A DNA stretch of 64,000 nt, taken from positions 22,117-86,116 of the forward strand of contig JBFJVB010000002.1 of the NCBI GenBank assembly GCA_041624435.1, written 5' to 3'. Both the position numbers and the translations under genes were made by a program. The notes under the pieces are model-generated. The model worked only from the letters and a program-made list of their open reading frames with translations, made no database searches and was not told the DNA's origin. Shown piece by piece: positions 1 to 8,549 of the stretch. Each line of letters opens with the position of its first letter. The first letter of the stretch is position 1. The stretch is from Oceanococcus sp041624435 (GTDB lineage: Bacteria > Pseudomonadota > Gammaproteobacteria > Nevskiales > Oceanococcaceae).

Positions 1-1246
1 AGAACGCCGCCATGGTCACGGCGCAGCCGAGGTAGAACAGTCCCTGCTGATAGCTCAGTGATTCGGCCTTGAACAGAAAGCCAGCAGCGACCGCACCGGC
101 ATTGCCCCCGGCGCCGACGATGCCCGCGACCGAGCCCAGGGCCTTGCGGTTCATGAACGGCACCAGACCAAAAGTGGCCCCTTCTGCCATCTGGGTGAAC
201 AGACTGAACAGAATCATGCTGCCCACCGCCAGGACCAGCACGTTCATCTGGGAAAACAGCACCAGCGCCAGGCCTTCACAGAACAGCACGATAAACAGAA
301 AACGTACCCGGCCCTGCAAACCCGAACGCTGGGCGAAACGGTCCGAAAAATACCCTCCCATGGTCCGGGCGAACAGATTCATCAGCCCGAACAAGCCGGC
401 AATCATGCCCGCGGTTTTAAGATCCAGGGTGAACTTGTCGAAATAGTAGATTGCGGCGATGTTGTTGATGGTCAGTTCGACCCCGAAACAGGCGGCATAG
501 ACCACGAACAGGGCCCAGACCCGATAATCCTTGGCCGCAGCCAGAAAGGTGCTGCTGGCCGAATGCTCACGTTTGGCCTCGGGCAATTCGCCTCGCGCAC
601 GCAGATCCTGGTAGTTGCCCTCAGGTGCATCCTGGGTCAGGAACCAGTAACCCAGGCCGACCAGAAATAACACCACGCCCGGAACCACCATGGCCAGTCG
701 CCAGCCGAGTGATTCGCTGATCCCGAACATCATCATCGCGGCGAAGATCAACGGCATCACCATCTGCGTCACACCACCGCCCAGATTGCCCCATCCTGCG
801 GTTGTGGCGTTGGCCGTGCCCACGACATTGGGCGCAAACATCACCGAGGTATGGTACTGGGTGACCACAAAAGACGCGCCGATGGCGCCGATGGCCAGAC
901 GGAACAGCAGGAATGATTCGTAACTATCCGCAAAACCGATGCACATGACCGGTAAGGAACCCAGCAGCAGCAGCGCCGTATAGGTTTTGCGGGGGCCAAA
1001 CTTGTCGCACAGGGGGCCGATCAGCAGTCGCACCAGTACGGTGATGGCGACAGAAGCAATGATGGTATTGCCGATTTGCGCCTTGGTGAGCAGCAAATCC
1101 TCGCGCACGACCGCCATCAAGGGCGCAATCCCGAACCAGCCAAAGAAACACATAAAAAAGGCCAGCCAGGTCATGTGGAAGGCGCGCATCTGGACCGATT
1201 TGAAATCAAACAATCTGATGCGGGTGGCTTTGTTGGCAACGTCCAT
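1..1246 (-). CDS. NarK/NasA-type nitrate/nitrite transporter (MFS), C-terminus cut by the window edge
   Basis: Reading leftwards from an ATG at 1246, preceded by a CGGAGAA ribosome site, gives about 415 residues of a hydrophobic 12-helix-type transporter that runs off the left edge. Motif A of the major facilitator family is visible (GPLCDKFGPRK, about residues 77-87). Both nitrate-signature-like glycine motifs of the NNP family are present: GWGNLGGG near residues 151-158 and GAGGNAG in the second half. Arginines lie in the expected helices (LVRLLIG; FARTMGG). Family knowledge says such proteins move nitrate and/or nitrite across the inner membrane. No nitrate reductase gene is next to it, so direction and substrate remain open. 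Confidence 0.85.
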   Translation of the reverse strand, partial: MDVANKATRIRLFDFKSVQMRAFHMTWLAFFMCFFGWFGIAPLMAVVREDLLLTKAQIGNTIIASVAITVLVRLLIGPLCDKFGPRKTYTALLLLGSLPVMCIGFADSYESFLLFRLAIGAIGASFVVTQYHTSVMFAPNVVGTANATTAGWGNLGGGVTQMVMPLIFAAMMMFGISESLGWRLAMVVPGVVLFLVGLGYWFLTQDAPEGNYQDLRARGELPEAKREHSASSTFLAAAKDYRVWALFVVYAACFGVELTINNIAAIYYFDKFTLDLKTAGMIAGLFGLMNLFARTMGGYFSDRFAQRSGLQGRVRFLFIVLFCEGLALVLFSQMNVLVLAVGSMILFSLFTQMAEGATFGLVPFMNRKALGSVAGIVGAGGNAGAVAAGFLFKAESLSYQQGLFYLGCAVTMAAF

Positions 1247-1441
1247 ACCGATTCTCCGGATACTTGGGTGAAATTGGAAACAATCCACGCAATGAGCCTG
1301 AGGCCAGGCACGCCGCGCGTTTCACGACCAAAAAGCAATCCGTATGCCAACTTTTAAAGTGTTTTAAATCAGTGTCTTAGGTTTTTACACACCCTTCAAT
1401 CGCCCACTTGCAGCGCTTTCATATTGCACCGCACCAGAACT

Positions 1442-1470
1442 GGGCGGGCGCCGCCAGCGGCCGCCCGCCC
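1442..1470. other. GC-rich hairpin downstream of the peroxiredoxin gene
   Basis: A 9 bp perfect inverted repeat, GGGCGGGCG (1442-1450) with CGCCCGCCC (1462-1470), encloses a smaller CCGC/GCGG stem. It lies just past the peroxiredoxin stop codon, where a transcript end would be expected, but no T-run follows on the minus strand. It is therefore not a typical intrinsic terminator. The rest of 1247-1481 shows nothing recognisable. Confidence 0.35.
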
Positions 1471-1481
1471 CATCCCGGAAC

Positions 1482-1964
1482 TTACAGCCGGACCAGAATG
1501 CTTTCGGCGGAAGACACCGTGATCCCGCCCGCAGGCTCGACCGCCAGATGGCTGAGCTTGCCGTCCTCGACAATCAGCGCAAAACGCTGACTGCGGGTTC
1601 CCATGCCCCATTGGCGAGCGTCCATGGTCAATCCCAGCGCCGCGGAAAAGTCGGCATTGCCGTCAGCCACCATGGTCAGCGCCTGAGCATTCTGGGCCTT
1701 GCCCCAGGCGTGCATGACAAAGGCATCATTGACCGACAGACAGATGATGCGACTGACGCCGCGGGCCAGAATCTTGTCTGCATTGACGACAAAACCGGGC
1801 AGATGGGTATTTGAACACCCGGGGGTAAACGCACCCGGCACCGCAAACAGCACGACCTTTTCACCGGCGGGAAACAAGGCGCTGGTCTGAATCGGCTTGG
1901 GCCCCTGATCGCCCATGATCTGCACGGTCACATCGGGCATGGTCTCACCGGGTGCAATGCTCAT
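1482..1964 (-). CDS. Peroxiredoxin, Prx5/redoxin type
   Basis: A 160-residue thiol peroxidase. The peroxidatic cysteine is C50 in VPGAFTPGCSNTHLP, the typical P-x3-T-x2-C active site of the Prx5 class, and the length fits a stand-alone Prx5. It should reduce peroxides in the cytoplasm. The start is ATG at 1964 rather than an in-frame codon 30 bp upstream, because this ATG overlaps the stop of the upstream phosphatase-like gene (ATGA at 1961-1964), a classic sign of translational coupling. The two genes thus form a small operon, perhaps with the metallo-hydrolase before them. Confidence 0.9.
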   Translation of the reverse strand: MSIAPGETMPDVTVQIMGDQGPKPIQTSALFPAGEKVVLFAVPGAFTPGCSNTHLPGFVVNADKILARGVSRIICLSVNDAFVMHAWGKAQNAQALTMVADGNADFSAALGLTMDARQWGMGTRSQRFALIVEDGKLSHLAVEPAGGITVSSAESILVRL

Positions 1965-2425
1965 GCGCGCTCTCCCGGCTGTTGCTGGCCCCACTGGCCG
2001 AGCAGGTTCTGCACCAGCGGCTCCATGCGCGTCAATCCGGCCGCCCGACCCAACTGCAAGGCCTCATCGGCACTACTGCCTTGCAGAAACGCGCCCAAAG
2101 CCAGCAAGGCCCCGACCCGGTTGCTGCTGGCACAATGAACCAGCACCTTCTGACCTGCATGCGCCTGCATCCACGCGTTCAAAGTGCGGGCATTGTCCTG
2201 GCTCAGGTCCGCCGGTCCGGCCACCGGAATCTGCAGGTAATCGACGCCCAGGGAAGCGAGCAAAGCGGCCTCATCCCACTCCATTTCCGCGGCCGGACGC
2301 AGATTGACCACGCCGTGCACACCACTGGCCACGGCCGCACGAAAACCGGCCTCATCGGGTTGCCCGGCGCAAAGCAAATCGGGACGGGGTTGAAACAGGA
2401 AAGGGATATCTAGTTCGCTGGACAT
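1961..2425 (-). CDS. DUF442 / dual-specificity-phosphatase-like protein
   Basis: A 154-residue protein with the phosphatase-like loop HCASSNRVG (H97, C98, R103). Spacing between Cys and Arg is four residues, as in DUF442/TIGR01244 proteins (the family linked to beta-lactamase-like hydrolases), rather than the five of classical tyrosine phosphatases. The front half (GQPDEAGF, GVHGVVNLRPAAE) also matches the DUF442 pattern. The substrate is unknown; members have been linked to sulfur or sulfide handling or to phosphatase activity. It sits between a metallo-beta-lactamase-fold hydrolase and a peroxiredoxin, all on one strand, which would suit a thiol or sulfide redox role. That role is inference. 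Confidence 0.7.
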   Translation of the reverse strand: MSSELDIPFLFQPRPDLLCAGQPDEAGFRAAVASGVHGVVNLRPAAEMEWDEAALLASLGVDYLQIPVAGPADLSQDNARTLNAWMQAHAGQKVLVHCASSNRVGALLALGAFLQGSSADEALQLGRAAGLTRMEPLVQNLLGQWGQQQPGERA

Positions 2426-2446
2426 GACATTCTCGACTTCAGGATG

Positions 2447-3568
2447 TTAGTGGGCGGGTTCATCAGGCTCCGTGACCAGACCCACTTCGGGCAATTGTTG
2501 ATACCAGGCGACTCCGGCCTGATCAACGGATTTGGCAATCATACGCCGGCCGATCAAACAGTTCAGATGGGCCAGAGTTTCCCCAACCGCCAGCATGACA
2601 TGCGGACCACGGATGCTGCGTTTGAACAGCACCGAAAAGCAATCCAGCGCCCGCCGGGGTTGGCGCAGGTGGTCAAACAGGCGCTCCAGGCTGCGATCAT
2701 GGGAGCGCAGCAATTGAGTCAGGCGCGCGTGCAGGCCGAAAAAGGGTTCCTGATGCGCTGGCAGGACCAGCACGTCATTGGGGATCTGGGCCCGAATCTT
2801 GTGGCAGGAGGCCAGCCATTCGGACAAGGGGTCACTGTCCGGCTCGGTGGGAAACAAGCTGACATTGGAGGAAATTCGGGGAATCACCTGATCGCCGGAG
2901 ATCAGCAGCTTGAGCGCCGGACAATACAGGCACACATGCTCGGGCGAATGGCCGGTACCGATGACGACCTGCCAGTAACGCTCGTTGATCGCGATGGTCT
3001 GGCCGTCGGCCAGACGCTTGAACTGCCCTGGCAGGGGGGTGATATAGCGACCAAAATCCCCGAAGCGCGATTGATACAGCGCCAGTGCATCGGCATCAAA
3101 GCCCGCTTCGCGGTAGAAATCGATCGCCAGCTGAGGCGCCGGACGACCGGTATCGGCAACCAGATTGCGGCACATCAGGAATTCCGTGCGCGACATCCAC
3201 AATTCGCAAGCGAAGCGCTCCACCAGCCAGCCTGCCAGGCCCACATGATCCGGGTGCATGTGGGTCACGATCACGCGCTTGATCGGCAGTCCGCGCATGT
3301 GCGTGGCAAACAGATCCTCCCAGACCTGCTGCGCCTGTGGCATACCCATACCGGTATCCACGACGGTCCAGCCATCGGCGTCTTCGAGCAGCCACAAATT
3401 GATCCGTTTGAGCGAGAACGGCAAGGGCATATGCACCCACCAGACGCCGTCGGCAACTTCCTGTACGCCGCCCAGTTCAGGCGCCACCCCGCTGCCCCAG
3501 GGATAGGTCAGGCCCTTGATGGTCTGCGAACGCTCAGACCCGACCGACTTTGAGTATGAATTTTGCAT
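2447..3568 (-). CDS. Metallo-beta-lactamase-fold hydrolase
   Basis: A 373-residue protein with the binuclear metal motif THMHPDHVG (H103, H105, D107, H108) and later ligand motifs GTGHSPEH, SGDQV and LPAHQEP, in the order expected for the glyoxalase II-like MBL superfamily. There is an extra C-terminal region of about 100 residues, common in the larger MBL hydrolases with an LACTB2-like winged-helix tail. No signal peptide, so cytoplasmic. The substrate cannot be read from sequence; a CoA- or glutathione-thioester is plausible. It is 21 bp upstream of the DUF442 gene on the same strand, probably in one operon. Confidence 0.85.
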   Translation of the reverse strand: MQNSYSKSVGSERSQTIKGLTYPWGSGVAPELGGVQEVADGVWWVHMPLPFSLKRINLWLLEDADGWTVVDTGMGMPQAQQVWEDLFATHMRGLPIKRVIVTHMHPDHVGLAGWLVERFACELWMSRTEFLMCRNLVADTGRPAPQLAIDFYREAGFDADALALYQSRFGDFGRYITPLPGQFKRLADGQTIAINERYWQVVIGTGHSPEHVCLYCPALKLLISGDQVIPRISSNVSLFPTEPDSDPLSEWLASCHKIRAQIPNDVLVLPAHQEPFFGLHARLTQLLRSHDRSLERLFDHLRQPRRALDCFSVLFKRSIRGPHVMLAVGETLAHLNCLIGRRMIAKSVDQAGVAWYQQLPEVGLVTEPDEPAH

Positions 3569-3700
3569 GAACGCAAGGTAACTGAGCCCTGACGTATTTC
3601 CAAGACATCGGCGGGATTCAAGCTCCCGCTAAAGCTGGGACCTGAGCTGCCGACAACCGAGTAAACGACCTATGCCCCCACAGTCCGGACCAGATTGAGT
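3569..3700. promoter_or_regulatory. Divergent intergenic region, metallo-hydrolase / pomA
   Basis: 132 bp between two genes that start in opposite directions, so it must contain both promoters. No convincing -35/-10 pair could be picked out by eye, and no strong inverted repeat was seen. Confidence 0.4.
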
Positions 3701-4498
3701 ATGGATCTCGCAACCCTAGTCGGCCTGATCGTCGGCACCGCGTTCGTGATAATGGCCATCCTGCTGGGCGGCAGCGGCCCCGGGCCGTTTATCAATGCGC
3801 CCAGTATTCTGATCGTCATCGGCGGCTCGTTTGCGGCCACCCTGATGCGCTTCCCTCTCAAGGAGTGCTTTCGCGCCCTGGGCACCGGCTTCGGCCGCGC
3901 CTTCAAGGAAGGCGTCGACGATCCGCTGGCCTTGATCGAGACCGCCAAGGAACTGGCTGATATCGCACGCAAGAAGGGCCTGATCGCCCTGGAACAGGTG
4001 GAGGTCGCCAATCCGCTGATGGCCAAAGGCGTGCAGTATTGTGCCGATGGCCGCGACGCCGATTTCATCCGCGAAATGATGAGCAAGGAAATCAATGCTT
4101 CCATCTCCCGCAACATGATGGGGGAAAAGATTTTCCGCTCCCTGGGCGACGCCGCCCCGGCCTTCGGCATGATCGGCACCCTGGTCGGGCTGGTGCAGAT
4201 GCTGATGGAGCTGTCCGACCCCAGCGCGATCGGACCGTCCATGGCGGTCGCCCTGCTGACCACTTTGTACGGGGCGCTGCTGGCCAACCTGCTGTTCCTG
4301 CCACTGGCCGACAAGCTCGACACCCGGGCCCAGCAGGAGCTGGGCAGCCGACAGCTGATTCTGGACAGCATTCTGGGCATCAATTCCGGGGCCTCTCCAC
4401 GGGCCCTGGAGGAGACCCTGCTCGTCGGCCTGCCCGATGGACTCGGCAAGAACGCCGGCGCCCAGGCCGATGCCGCCGGCGCGCCCGAACCGGCATGA
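3701..4498 (+). CDS. pomA: PomA/MotA flagellar stator subunit
   Basis: A 265-residue inner-membrane protein of the MotA/TolQ/ExbB group. It begins MDLATLVGLIVGTAF, very like the sodium-type PomA of vibrios and pseudomonads, and has the conserved proline-containing helices in its second half (GDAAPAFGMIGTLVGLV). With PomB it forms the stator that drives flagellar rotation by ion flow. ATG at 3701 was chosen over a TTG six bases upstream because PomA proteins begin MDLAT. The gene overlaps pomB by 4 bp. No other flagellar genes are nearby; stator pairs are often encoded alone. Confidence 0.9.
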   Translation: MDLATLVGLIVGTAFVIMAILLGGSGPGPFINAPSILIVIGGSFAATLMRFPLKECFRALGTGFGRAFKEGVDDPLALIETAKELADIARKKGLIALEQVEVANPLMAKGVQYCADGRDADFIREMMSKEINASISRNMMGEKIFRSLGDAAPAFGMIGTLVGLVQMLMELSDPSAIGPSMAVALLTTLYGALLANLLFLPLADKLDTRAQQELGSRQLILDSILGINSGASPRALEETLLVGLPDGLGKNAGAQADAAGAPEPA

Positions 4499-5295
4499 GC
4501 GACCCCGCAGCCGGCGGCTCCAAAAACGCGCCACTGCCAGCCTGGATGGCGACATTCGCCGACATGATGGCCTTGATGATGACCTTTTTCGTCCTGCTAT
4601 TCGCCACCTCGAGCGTGGAGAAGCACAAGTTTGAACAGATTGCCGGCTCCTTGGCCGAAGCCTTTGGCGGCATCCAGTTCATCAAGAGCAACAGCAAGGA
4701 CGCGGTCAAGGGCATGGAGGCGGGCATCGTCTCCAAAGAAGGCAGCACGCCGATCAAATTTGATGAGCAGTCGGCCCGCGTGCTCCAGCAGCAGGTTCAG
4801 CAAGCCCAGACCCAGGCCTTGATGGACGAGCTGGCGGCCGAGCTGGCACCCGAGCTACAGAGCCAGAGCGTGGTCCTGGAACGCGATGGCGACGATGTGG
4901 TGATCCGTTTTCCGGAACATGTCTCGTTTGCCTCCGGCAGCGCGACCCTGGTCGCCGGCGCTGCGCCGCTGGTCGAGCGAATCGTCGAACTGGTCAAGCC
5001 GCAGCAGATGGTTGTCGTCGCCGGCCACACGGACGACCGGCCCCTGGTGGGTGGCGCCTACCATTCGAACTGGGAACTGTCCGCCGCACGCGCGGCCTCG
5101 GTTGCCGACAGCATCCTGAAATTTGGCCGCATCGACCCCAAGCTGATGACGGTGGCCGGCTATGCCGACACCCGCCCCATCGCCCCCAACGACAGTGCCG
5201 CCAATCGCGCCAAGAACCGTCGGGTCGAAATCATTCTGAAAAGCCCGGAGCCGTATCCCGGCGAGGATCAGACCACCACCATCAGTGTGGAGTAA
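4495..5295 (+). CDS. pomB: PomB/MotB flagellar stator subunit
   Basis: A 266-residue partner of PomA. The single N-terminal transmembrane helix contains the ion-carrying aspartate, D23 in FADMMALMMTFFVLLF. A linker follows, then an OmpA-like peptidoglycan-binding domain over about residues 150-260 (AGHTDDRP, WELSAARA, NRRVEI). Start ATG 4495 overlaps the pomA stop (ATGA), so translation is coupled. A much longer open frame begins upstream inside pomA, but its extra sequence is an out-of-frame shadow of that gene. The stop is only 9 bp from the end of the convergent SDR gene. Confidence 0.92.
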   Translation: MSDPAAGGSKNAPLPAWMATFADMMALMMTFFVLLFATSSVEKHKFEQIAGSLAEAFGGIQFIKSNSKDAVKGMEAGIVSKEGSTPIKFDEQSARVLQQQVQQAQTQALMDELAAELAPELQSQSVVLERDGDDVVIRFPEHVSFASGSATLVAGAAPLVERIVELVKPQQMVVVAGHTDDRPLVGGAYHSNWELSAARAASVADSILKFGRIDPKLMTVAGYADTRPIAPNDSAANRAKNRRVEIILKSPEPYPGEDQTTTISVE

Positions 5296-5304
5296 GGCGT
5301 CGAC

Positions 5305-6153
5305 TCAGGGAGTTGTGAAGTACTCCGGCCTGCCCGCCGTCCACAGCTCACCCCACAGCTTGCCGCCCCCATCAACGGTCAGCACTTCGCCGGTGATGAA
5401 ACTGCCCGAAGGGGCGGACAGGTACACGCAGGCCTCGGCCATTTCCATGGCGGTACCCGGCCGATGCATCGGATTGGCCAGCGGGAATTCCTTGACCGCT
5501 TCGGGCGGATACACATCGAGCCCCTTGGTCGCGGTCAGGCCGGGCGCCACGCAATTGACCCGGATGTTCAACGGCGCCCACTCCACCGCCACGGTCCGGG
5601 CGGCTCCGACCACCCCGGCACGGGACGCTGCGGTGTGGGCCACGCCGGGCATCCCGCGTTCGATCACGACCACGATATTGACGATGGATCCGGGCTGCTC
5701 ATGATCGCGCCAGTACCGCGCCGCGCGCTGCATCATGAACCAGGTGCCATTCAAATTGTTATTGATGACCGCGCTCCAGCCCTTGTCGGAAAAGTCGATG
5801 GCCTCCTGGGGAAACTGTCCGCCGGCATTGTTGACCAGATAATCCAGGCGTCCACACCGCTCGTGCACCTGAGCGAACAGCGCATCAACCTGCTCAGGCT
5901 CGCGCACATTGGCCGCTACCGGCAGAATGTTCGCGCCCTGGTCCTGGGCAAACTGGGCGACCACATCAAGCTTCGCCTGGGTCCGGCCGCAGATCACCAC
6001 CGTGGCGCCCAGCCGGGCAAACAGCAGGGCGGTCGCCGCCCCGATACCGCTGCCCCCGCCGGAGACCAGCGCGACCCGGCCGTCGAACAAGTCGGGCCGG
6101 TACACGCTGGGGGCCTGCCAATAATCTTCAAGCCAAGTGTTAGTCTCGGACAT
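5305..6153 (-). CDS. SDR oxidoreductase of the enoyl-CoA-reductase (PECR/DECR-like) type
   Basis: A 282-residue short-chain dehydrogenase with the NAD(P)-binding motif SGGGSGIG (residues 31-38), NNAGG, and a C-terminal TVDGGGKLWGE. The usual catalytic Ser and the Tyr-x3-Lys are absent: the Tyr position is H173 and the Lys is R178 (HTAASRAGV). This substitution is known in peroxisomal trans-2-enoyl-CoA reductase-like SDRs, so a CoA-thioester double-bond reductase is more likely than an alcohol dehydrogenase. It may correspond to an AtuB/AtuG-like gene. ATG 6153 (MSETNTW) is preferred over an upstream codon that adds a low-complexity extension. It is the last gene of the minus arm of the atu-like cluster. 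Confidence 0.75.
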   Translation of the reverse strand: MSETNTWLEDYWQAPSVYRPDLFDGRVALVSGGGSGIGAATALLFARLGATVVICGRTQAKLDVVAQFAQDQGANILPVAANVREPEQVDALFAQVHERCGRLDYLVNNAGGQFPQEAIDFSDKGWSAVINNNLNGTWFMMQRAARYWRDHEQPGSIVNIVVVIERGMPGVAHTAASRAGVVGAARTVAVEWAPLNIRVNCVAPGLTATKGLDVYPPEAVKEFPLANPMHRPGTAMEMAEACVYLSAPSGSFITGEVLTVDGGGKLWGELWTAGRPEYFTTP

Positions 6154-6295
6154 CGTCTGTCTCAATCTCGCTATGCATGGATGAACCCGGCCTGAAACTG
6201 GCCGGGCCAGACACAGGCCGCCAGGCAGGTCTGCCGCCAGGGCCGCCTGCAAGCTCACGCGCCTGGTCAAACCTCAGGCGAAGCTCAGCCGCGCC

Positions 6296-7495
6296 TCATT
6301 TGCCCAAAAGATCATCGGAAATGATCATCTTGCGCACTTCGGTGGTCCCGGCGCCGATCTCCAGCAACTTGATCGAGCGATACAGGCGGTTGATTTCCGA
6401 TTCCCAGATGTATCCGTAGCCACCGTGGATCTGGACGGCATCGTTCAGGACCTTGTTCAGGGTTTCGGCGACATACATGACGCCCGCGGCCGTGATCTTG
6501 TGGATATCGCCCCGTCCGCCGTCTTCCTCGCCGATGACGCTGGCGGCGCGCAGGGTCTGGTAGGTGAACAGGCGCATCGATTCAACCCACACATACATAT
6601 CGGCAATCTTGGTCCGAATCATCTGGAAGTTGGCGATGCGCTGGCCGAACTGCTCGCGCTGGCAGGCATATTCGATGGAGAGCTGCAGAGCCCGCTCGGC
6701 GATGCCCAGGCAGATCGGCGAAATCATCGAGCGCTCCAGATCCAGGCCGCTCATCACCACCTTGACCCCACGGTTCTCTTCGCCGATCAGGTTTTCGGCC
6801 GGCACCCGGCAATTATCAAACACCAGTTCGCCGGTCTGACTGCCGCGGAACCCCATCTTGATCAGCTTTTGCGCCACCGTGAAGCCCGGCATGTCCTTTT
6901 CCACGATAAACGCCGAGATGCCCTGAGCCCCCTTGCTGGTATCCGTCTTGGCATAGACCAGCAACACATCGGCCACCGGGCCGTTGGTGATGAAAATCTT
7001 GCGGCCGTTGAGGATGTAATCGTTGCCCTCGCGCCGCGCGGTGGTGCGCATGGCGCCCAGTGCGTCTGACCCCGCCCCCGGCTCGGTCAGACCCAGAGCA
7101 CCGATCAGAGTGCCCTTGACCAGACCCGGCACATATTTCTGCTTCTGCGCTTCATTGGCGTTACGCAGGATGTTGTGCAGGCACAGGTTTTCGTGTGCCA
7201 CCCAGGACAAGGCCAGGGCATAGTTCCAGCGCGACATGGCCTGCAGCACCAGGCCGCTGGCCATGATGTCCATGTCCGCGCCGCCGAACTCCGCTGGCGC
7301 AGTCACGCCGAAGTAACCGTTCTCGCCGATGCTGGGAAACGCCTGTTCCGGCCACCACTCCTCGTCATCCATCCGCGGGGCCAGCGGATACAACTCCTTT
7401 TCCGCGAATCGATTGGCCTGATACAGAATCTCGGCTTCATCATCAGACAGCCCGGTAAAGGCCTGCATCACACTCATGCTCTTGTTAATCATCAT
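6296..7495 (-). CDS. Acyl-CoA dehydrogenase, isovaleryl/citronellyl-CoA type
   Basis: A 399-residue FAD enzyme of usual family length, with LTEPGAGSD, KIFITNGPVAD and QIHGGYGY motifs. The glutamate found in the YEGT motif of most family members is missing (IGAGTTEV). E254 sits in SGLDLER, the position used as catalytic base in isovaleryl-CoA dehydrogenase. This places it in the IVD/LiuA/AtuD group, acting on branched acyl-CoAs. Together with the AtuA and carboxylase genes, citronellyl-CoA or a similar methyl-branched substrate is the best guess. Two ATG codons in tandem (7495, 7492) follow a GAGAA sequence; which is used cannot be decided. Confidence 0.85.
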   Translation of the reverse strand: MMINKSMSVMQAFTGLSDDEAEILYQANRFAEKELYPLAPRMDDEEWWPEQAFPSIGENGYFGVTAPAEFGGADMDIMASGLVLQAMSRWNYALALSWVAHENLCLHNILRNANEAQKQKYVPGLVKGTLIGALGLTEPGAGSDALGAMRTTARREGNDYILNGRKIFITNGPVADVLLVYAKTDTSKGAQGISAFIVEKDMPGFTVAQKLIKMGFRGSQTGELVFDNCRVPAENLIGEENRGVKVVMSGLDLERSMISPICLGIAERALQLSIEYACQREQFGQRIANFQMIRTKIADMYVWVESMRLFTYQTLRAASVIGEEDGGRGDIHKITAAGVMYVAETLNKVLNDAVQIHGGYGYIWESEINRLYRSIKLLEIGAGTTEVRKMIISDDLLGK

Positions 7496-7532
7496 TTCTC
7501 ACTGGTTACCAGGCCGCGACCCACGCCGCGGT

Positions 7533-8549
7533 CTATTCTGAAATTTCGTCCACCAGACCCCAGGCCAGGGCCAAAGGCGCGCGAACGCGTTTCCCACTCA
7601 GGCCCATCCAGGCCAGACGCTGTCGACCGATACGGCGCGCAATGCTGATGCAACCACCGGCGCCGGGGATCAGGCCCATGCTCACCTCAGGGAGCGCAAA
7701 CCAGGCTTTCGGGTGGGCCACGACCCGGCCGGCGAAAGCGGGAAATTCGATTCCGGAGCCCACACAGGCTCCATGCACATGGGCGTGCACCCGATCCGCC
7801 ACATAGTTCAAGAATTTCCCAGGCACCGACAGCATGCGAATGATATGCCCGCTGGCGGCATCCGGGACCTGGCCAAATTCCGCCAGATCACCGCCTGTAC
7901 TGAAACTGCGCCCGCGGCCGAACAGATGCACCTCCTCGATCAACTCATCCAGCATGATCAGTCGCAGCGCATCCACCAGGGCATCGCGCATTTCGACCGA
8001 CATCGCATTCAGATTGGAGGGGCGATTCAGGGTCAGATGCAGGTTGCGGCCAACCCGTTCATGCAGCACCGCAGGTCCCTGGTCCGGCAGCACCGCAGGC
8101 TCAGCCACCCGATTCTTCTCCAGCCATCGGGCGTACTCCGCGCCACCCTGCAAACTGGCGTACACGCTCGACTCCACCGACAGACCGGCCGCCACGGACA
8201 GGCCTTCGGTGACCCGCAACAATTCGACGAAGCTGGTTGCCGCCACCGGATTGGCCGCGATCCGCTGCAACAACAATTCGCCGTCAGCAAGGCTGTCCAC
8301 GACCACGTCGCAGGCCTGAGCACACAGCGAGGCCACCGGCTCACGGCATTGATTCAAATCCGGGTTGCGCAGCCCGATGACCGGGCACACCAGAGTAGGC
8401 AGCCAGCGGGCCAGCGCCTGTGCCTCGGCCTCGCCGGGAACGCTGGCCAGATCCAGCAACACGGCCGATTCATCACCGTAGGGAGAGAACTCGACCGGCG
8501 CCGGCCCGGTCAGCACCCAGGGCCGCAACTGTTCGGCACGATAAATCAA
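7533..8549 (-). CDS. Enoyl-CoA hydratase/isomerase-family protein with unusual domain order
   Basis: A 338-residue crotonase-family protein. Residues about 160-338 are a recognisable crotonase core (RPSNLNAMS, RGRSFSTGGDL, HVHGACVGSGIEF, GLIPGAGG) that stops at LVDEIS, where normal crotonases continue for about 80 residues. Residues 1-148 resemble a degenerate crotonase fragment ending in the helices that usually close the protein (VVDSLADGELLLQRIAANP and EYARWLEKNR). The start codon appears to be TTG at 8549, overlapping the stop of the upstream SDR (TTGA). Function is probably hydration or isomerisation of an enoyl-CoA in the surrounding pathway. Substrate not known. Confidence 0.75.
   Translation of the reverse strand: MIYRAEQLRPWVLTGPAPVEFSPYGDESAVLLDLASVPGEAEAQALARWLPTLVCPVIGLRNPDLNQCREPVASLCAQACDVVVDSLADGELLLQRIAANPVAATSFVELLRVTEGLSVAAGLSVESSVYASLQGGAEYARWLEKNRVAEPAVLPDQGPAVLHERVGRNLHLTLNRPSNLNAMSVEMRDALVDALRLIMLDELIEEVHLFGRGRSFSTGGDLAEFGQVPDAASGHIIRMLSVPGKFLNYVADRVHAHVHGACVGSGIEFPAFAGRVVAHPKAWFALPEVSMGLIPGAGGCISIARRIGRQRLAWMGLSGKRVRAPLALAWGLVDEISE

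Noticed and set aside
1442..1470. Intrinsic terminator for the peroxiredoxin gene
   Set aside because: The stem is strong but no T-run follows, so it is listed only as a hairpin.
4039..4494. In-frame N-terminal extension of the pomB reading frame through pomA
   Set aside because: The extension is arginine/proline-rich out-of-frame translation of pomA, while PomB proteins start at the ATG (4495) that overlaps the pomA stop.
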